Origin: Klebsiella pneumoniae
Lineage (GTDB): Bacteria; Myxococcota_A; UBA796; SXON01
Direction: 5' to 3'
DNA length: 35,189 bases
Assembly: GCA_945861635.1 (NCBI GenBank)
Contig: CAMAWH010000052.1
Location: 1 to 35,189 of the forward strand
A model generated the notes under the pieces. That model worked only from the letters and a program-made list of their open reading frames with translations. It did not search any database and was not told where the DNA came from. Position 1 is the first letter of the stretch, and each line of letters begins with the position of its first letter. Both the position numbers and the translations under genes were made by a program. Shown here piece after piece: positions 31,723 to 35,189 of this stretch.

Positions 31723-32418
31723 ATGGATTCGACGCTTCCCGTGCTGCCCCGGCCCGCCGCTACGGTCATTCTGCTGAGGGACGGTGCAAGGGGGCCGGAG
31801 GTCTGGTTGATGGAGCGCAGCCGATCGGTCGGCTTCATGGCGTCAGCGTGGGTATTTCCGGGCGGGCGAGTGGATCCGACCGATGCGACGCTGGCGGCGG
31901 AGAGTGAGCCGGATGCTGCCATCCCGCGCGTGTTCTGGGCCGCCGCCGCGCGCGAACTGGAGGAAGAAGCCGGCGTGCGGCTGGGCGGGCCCGCCGGCTA
32001 TCGTTTGGACACGATGCAGCCCTGGAGCCATTGGATCACGCCAGAAGTCGAGTCCCGGCGCTACGATACGTGGTTCTTCGTGGCACGACTTCCCGAGGGG
32101 GCGGTTGCGCTTCACGACGGTGGCGAGGCTGTGGCGGGGGAGTGGTTCCGGCCGATCGATGCCATTTCGCGCTATGCAGCAGGTGAATTGGCGCTCGCTC
32201 CCCCCACGCTCCGCACCCTGAGCGAACTGAGCGAGTTCGCGGATGTCACCGCCATCCTGGCCGCGCCGCGCCGCACCCCGCCAATCACGCCGACGTTCGA
32301 GATGGAGGGGGAGCGTGTGTGGGTGCTGCTCCCCGGTGATGCGAATCATCCCTCGCCCGATGCGGTAGATCCACCGTTTCGGTATGAGTTCGTCGTGGGT
32401 CGGTGGTGGAAGAAGTAG
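31723..32418 (+). CDS. Nudix hydrolase, NUDT19-like
   Basis: 231 residues from ATG 31723. [13 protein letters not shown] at the N-terminus and [10 protein letters not shown] (43-52) begin the Nudix fold. The box ends RELEEEAGV (77-85), with an insertion of about 15 residues between the GG and the REL, a feature of the NUDT19/RP2p group that hydrolyses CoA and other nucleoside diphosphate derivatives. The catalytic glutamates are in the REXXEEXG part, so it should be active. No signal peptide, so cytoplasmic. The following gene starts 16 bases before its stop. The promoter region shared with the divergent OmpA gene is 83 bases (31640-31722) and shows no clear consensus box. Confidence 0.88.
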   Translation: MDSTLPVLPRPAATVILLRDGARGPEVWLMERSRSVGFMASAWVFPGGRVDPTDATLAAESEPDAAIPRVFWAAAARELEEEAGVRLGGPAGYRLDTMQPWSHWITPEVESRRYDTWFFVARLPEGAVALHDGGEAVAGEWFRPIDAISRYAAGELALAPPTLRTLSELSEFADVTAILAAPRRTPPITPTFEMEGERVWVLLPGDANHPSPDAVDPPFRYEFVVGRWWKK

Positions 32419-33611
32419 CGCTCTACTGGCAGGTCGGTCGCGACGATGCGCGGCTATTCGTGAAGGCGGACGTTGCGCCGCAGGGGGCGCGCGCGCGGTT
32501 TGTCGGGAGCCGCGGGGAGCTTGCAAAACACTGGGTGATCGAGACGCCAAACGCAGAGGTCGTCGGGACGGAATTGTTGCGCTCGGGGCGCGTCCGGTGG
32601 GCTTCGCTGGCCGCGCTGCCGCCGCCTCCGCCGTCGGACGTGGAGCCGCTGACGCCGGACTTCCGCGAGGAGCAAGGGTGGCTCGACGCTTTTCCCGGGT
32701 TGGGCTTCGACGAGGCCGCCCGGTACGTGGGCGGCAACGGCGAAAACGTTCGGATCGTCGACATCGAATACAGCTGGGATCGCGACCACGAGGATCTGGG
32801 CGCCGCCCGCCACGCGGCAGAGTGGGGCTGGCACTGGGGAGAATATCGTTTCCACGGAAACGGCGTGCTCGGCACGCTGGTCGGGGGGAGGAACGGCTAC
32901 GGCATTGACGGGGGCGCACCCTTCGCGGAGCCCATCGTCGTGCATCCCTTCGCCGCTGGCATCGAGAGTTACGACGTGGCCGTCGCGCTGGTCGCGGCCA
33001 CCGACATGCTCGACGTCGGCGACGTGCTGCTCATCGAGCAGCAGGGATACGTCGATGACACGTTCTGCCCGGTCAGCTTCGACGAGGGCGTCTACGACGC
33101 GATCGTAGCGGCCGTGGACGCCGGCATCGTGGTCATTGAGCCCGCGGGAAATGGCGGCGCCGATCTGGATGCGGCGGGGTGGAGCGGCGCGTTTGATCGC
33201 GCCCGTGATTCCGGCTCGATCGTCGTCGGTTCGGGCAATCCGCCGGGTTCAGCGGTGCCACGTGGCTGGTCCGGCTCCAGCTACGGCGCGCGCCTTGACG
33301 TGCAGGCGTGGGGCGCCAACATCGCAACCGCCGGCAGTGACGACGGGTACAACGATCTCTATTTCCCGGCCGGCGACTACCGGCAGGCGTACACCGGCCA
33401 CTTTGGTGGCACTAGCGGCGCTTCGGCCCTCATCGCGGCGATGGCGGCGGTAATTCAGAGCGTCGCCATCGGGCAGTGGGGCACGCCGATTGCGCCGCGT
33501 CAACTACGGGAGATGCTCGTCGCGAGTGGGTCACCCCAGGCCTACGGCAATGAGCGTATCGGTCCACAACCCGATTTGCGGCGGGTTCTGCGAACGTGGT
33601 TGGTGCCGTAG
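32403..33611 (+). CDS. Subtilisin-like (S8) serine peptidase domain protein without obvious signal peptide
   Basis: 402 residues if GTG 32403 is used; GTG 32406 is equivalent, and an in-frame stop at 32385 excludes a longer form. The triad is in S8 order: Asp120 in VRIVDIEYSW, His151 in FHGNGVLGTLVGG, Asn250 in PAGNGG as oxyanion residue, and Ser338 in GGTSGASALIA. The Asp motif, IEYSWDRDHEDL, is of the less common type with an acidic stretch after the Asp. No prodomain I can recognise and no signal peptide at the N-terminus are seen; the first 90 residues are of unknown fold and end in a Pro-rich linker. It overlaps the Nudix stop by 16 bases, so it is probably translated after it. Export route is unclear. 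Confidence 0.8.
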   Translation: MVEEVALYWQVGRDDARLFVKADVAPQGARARFVGSRGELAKHWVIETPNAEVVGTELLRSGRVRWASLAALPPPPPSDVEPLTPDFREEQGWLDAFPGLGFDEAARYVGGNGENVRIVDIEYSWDRDHEDLGAARHAAEWGWHWGEYRFHGNGVLGTLVGGRNGYGIDGGAPFAEPIVVHPFAAGIESYDVAVALVAATDMLDVGDVLLIEQQGYVDDTFCPVSFDEGVYDAIVAAVDAGIVVIEPAGNGGADLDAAGWSGAFDRARDSGSIVVGSGNPPGSAVPRGWSGSSYGARLDVQAWGANIATAGSDDGYNDLYFPAGDYRQAYTGHFGGTSGASALIAAMAAVIQSVAIGQWGTPIAPRQLREMLVASGSPQAYGNERIGPQPDLRRVLRTWLVP

Positions 33612-33634
33612 AGGTGGGTCCCGCGGCCCGACGC

Positions 33635-34894
33635 CTATCGTTTCGGCGGCGTGGACCGGATCGTGGAAATTGTGGACGTAGGCCGCGCCGCGTGCCGTAC
33701 CGTCTCGACGTCGCCGGGGGTCAGGCTGACCCGCATCGTGATGCCGAGCGGGCTACTTTCCACCACACAGGCGCGACATTGCAGGAAGAGCGCGGCGTGC
33801 CGAAGCAGCAGCATCACATCCCCATTGGCCGGCGTCGGCCCCGCGGCGGCTTGCAAGTGCAGCACCCCGCGCGTCAGCTGCGAATGGACGTCGTACCCAA
33901 ACTGGTCCGCCGAGGCCCACTTGACCTCCAGATACGTTGCGCCGGCAGCGGTTGACATCGAATAGCTGGGATCGGTGGTCAGGGGGGCGGAGGGCGTCAG
34001 CGCCGGCGCGGCCGACGGCGTCGGCGTCGCGGTTACCGCCGCGACGGGTGCCGCGACGGGTGCCGCGACGGGTGCCGCGACGGCGGGCGTGCGCCACGCT
34101 GACGCAGGGGGTGTCGTACTCACAGCGGGGCCGCCGGTGCGCGGCGGCGTCGACATCGGCGACGGGCGATTCGGAGCGATACCCGGGTAGGGCGCCGGGC
34201 TCGCCGTTGGCGCCTCCACCGGCGCGCGCACCTCGACAGCGGCCGGCGTCGAGGCCATCGGTCCGCCCAGGGTGCGTGTCGTGGGCGTGGCCGGCACTTG
34301 TCCGCTCAACGCCTTCCGCAGGGCCTCCCGCATTGCCGCGCGTCCCGCCCCTGCTTCCTTCACGTCCGAGCGATTGCCGTACGGGTCACTCCGTGTGGAG
34401 GAAACCGACGTGTTGGAGTGCGGCACCTGCCCGCTTCGCCGCGAATCCATGCCGCCCAGCGCCGCACGTACTTCAGCTGCGCTGGCCTGCGCCTGACCAC
34501 CGGCAATGGGGTCCGAACCCGTGGACAGCATGCCAAAGTCGGACAGCGTCCCCCCTCGGCGAATGGTGCGCAGCCACGAAAGCCACCGCCCGCGATCCTC
34601 GGCCGGCATGTCACCAATACGCAGGACATACCGGCAGGTTTCACCCTGCGTCGTCGCGAGCTGCCGGATGTTCGTGCAGCGGGCAAGCGCTGTGCCCGGC
34701 GTCGGCGAAAGGTCCACGCGGATTTCCACGGCGTCCCCAGCGGCCAGGTCCGTGTCCACCTCGATGAGCACCTGTTCCCCTGCGACCCAACGAAGCGTGC
34801 CGAAGGAGACGCCAGAGTCGCTACGCACGGCCGCGGATACGCGGACATCGACGCGCTCGGAAGCGCCGGGAACTGACGACGGGGGGGTAGCCAT
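33635..34894 (-). CDS. Protein with two PilZ-like domains around a long Pro/Ala/Ser/Thr linker
   Basis: 419 residues from ATG 34894. Residues 10-112 (RVDVRVSAAV...FGTLRWVAGEQVLIEVD...RYVLRIGDMP) resemble a PilZ domain, which binds cyclic di-GMP, although I do not see a clear RxxxR motif. A linker of roughly 200 residues rich in Pro, Ala, Ser and Thr contains a 12-base tandem repeat. The C-terminal 100 residues (ATYLEVKWASADQFGYDV...ACVVESSPLGITMRVSL) look like a second similar domain. No signal peptide, so cytoplasmic. If PilZ is right, the GGDEF cyclase at 25418-26335 is a nearby possible source of its ligand, though nothing in the sequence links them directly. Family call is tentative. Confidence 0.5.
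   Translation of the reverse strand: MATPPSSVPGASERVDVRVSAAVRSDSGVSFGTLRWVAGEQVLIEVDTDLAAGDAVEIRVDLSPTPGTALARCTNIRQLATTQGETCRYVLRIGDMPAEDRGRWLSWLRTIRRGGTLSDFGMLSTGSDPIAGGQAQASAAEVRAALGGMDSRRSGQVPHSNTSVSSTRSDPYGNRSDVKEAGAGRAAMREALRKALSGQVPATPTTRTLGGPMASTPAAVEVRAPVEAPTASPAPYPGIAPNRPSPMSTPPRTGGPAVSTTPPASAWRTPAVAAPVAAPVAAPVAAVTATPTPSAAPALTPSAPLTTDPSYSMSTAAGATYLEVKWASADQFGYDVHSQLTRGVLHLQAAAGPTPANGDVMLLLRHAALFLQCRACVVESSPLGITMRVSLTPGDVETVRHAARPTSTISTIRSTPPKR
34038..34085. repeat. 12-base tandem repeat in linker coding sequence
   Basis: GCCGCGACGGGT is repeated about 3.8 times head to tail (34038, 34050, 34062, then a partial fourth from 34074). Read on the reverse strand it gives an Ala/Pro/Val tandem of four residues, so unit changes alter linker length without a frameshift. 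Confidence 0.85.
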
Positions 34895-34936
34895 GGCCTA
34901 GGCGCTTATACTCTGAATCGGACGGACGCGCGAACG

Positions 34937-35189
34937 TTATCCGTCGTCGAGGCCGGGGAGCACGCTTGGAATGGCGCGGCCATCGACGTTCTTATGGGGC
35001 GCCAGCAATTCCGAAATCGGCGCATCCGTGACGCCGAGCAACGTCGCAAGGTGCGCGGTGCTCCCCGAACGCAGGAACGGAAGGGCCGTGACGCCCGGGT
35101 CGTCGAGGTACGCGCGGACGACGTCGCTATGGTCCGCGCGGCCGGACAGGTGGTCAAGGAATTCCCCCAGCGCGGGCAGGAAGTGAATG
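34937..35189 (-). CDS. C-terminal part of an unidentified protein (5' end outside window)
   Basis: An open reverse frame runs from the right edge to TAA at 34939-34937, about 83 residues. It reads IHFLPALGEFLDHLSGRADHS near the edge (quoted in part), then VVRAYLDDPGVTALP, LRSGSTAHLATLLGVTDAPISELL and ends VLPGLDDG. The composition is balanced and the helix pattern is protein-like, unlike the other frames here. I do not recognise the family. It lies 42 bases upstream of the PilZ-like gene in the same orientation, so the two may form one operon. Confidence 0.6.
   Translation of the reverse strand, partial: IHFLPALGEFLDHLSGRADHSDVVRAYLDDPGVTALPFLRSGSTAHLATLLGVTDAPISELLAPHKNVDGRAIPSVLPGLDDG

Noticed and set aside
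34906..35157. Reverse 83-codon frame near the right edge
   Set aside because: Thr/Arg/Ser-rich shadow; the overlapping frame ending at 34937 is more protein-like.

Overview
The window is high-GC bacterial DNA with gene-dense, tightly packed operons and almost no intergenic space (no gap over 300 bases). Gene content points to Myxococcota or a related deltaproteobacterial lineage: many secreted lipoproteins with Asp/Ala-rich linkers, MopE-like metal-binding repeats, thrombospondin type 3 repeats, a MYXO-CTERM-like tail, FHA domains, Ser/Thr kinase and PP2C signalling, and DUF1549/DUF1588-like plus DUF1501-like gene pairs. The assignment is inferred from gene families; no rRNA or tRNA gene was seen.

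Layout. 1-3123: a short forward operon of periplasmic lipoproteins, one of them His/Met-rich and possibly copper-binding, then a reverse c-type cytochrome lipoprotein and a forward FG-GAP propeller lipoprotein with overlapping 5' ends. 3115-4221: a divergent pair, a small basic-tailed protein and an AbiEii-like nucleotidyltransferase, separated by 45 bases that contain a perfect palindrome; this resembles a toxin-antitoxin or defence module. 4250-5935: a MopE-repeat/beta-helix lipoprotein. 6003-17461: eight reverse-strand genes, overlapping or nearly so: alpha/beta hydrolase, FHA protein, second FHA protein, PP2C phosphatase, SEDS polymerase fused to a class B PBP, Ser/Thr-kinase-like membrane protein, sensor histidine kinase, OmpR-type regulator. 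17555-24292: two DUF1549-like/DUF1501-like modules facing each other tail to tail, one with an extra cytochrome-like gene. 24403-25353: an RCC1-repeat lipoprotein. 25418-31639: a reverse operon of a very large TSP3/OmpA protein, an M61 peptidase and an FHA-GGDEF cyclase. 31723-33611: a Nudix hydrolase and a subtilase-like protein. 33635-35189: a two-domain PilZ-like protein and the 3' end of an unidentified gene.

The most striking content is the 6003-17461 operon. Its order FHA, FHA, PP2C, RodA-like, PBP, kinase is the order of the actinobacterial fhaA-fhaB-pstP-rodA-pbpA-pknA/pknB cluster that couples peptidoglycan synthesis to Ser/Thr phosphorylation. Here the polymerase and transpeptidase are one 1058-residue polypeptide, the kinase-like protein lacks the usual catalytic lysine and carries a cysteine-rich extracytoplasmic domain instead of PASTA repeats, the phosphatase carries an outside beta-rich domain, and a histidine kinase/response regulator pair is appended. 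A cell-envelope growth control system with both Ser/Thr and His-Asp signalling is the natural reading (inference).

The second notable object is the 1177-residue protein at 28106-31639, which looks like a MYXO-CTERM-type surface protein joined in frame to a complete OmpA-family protein, with the sorting tail and the second signal peptide sharing the same arginine cluster.
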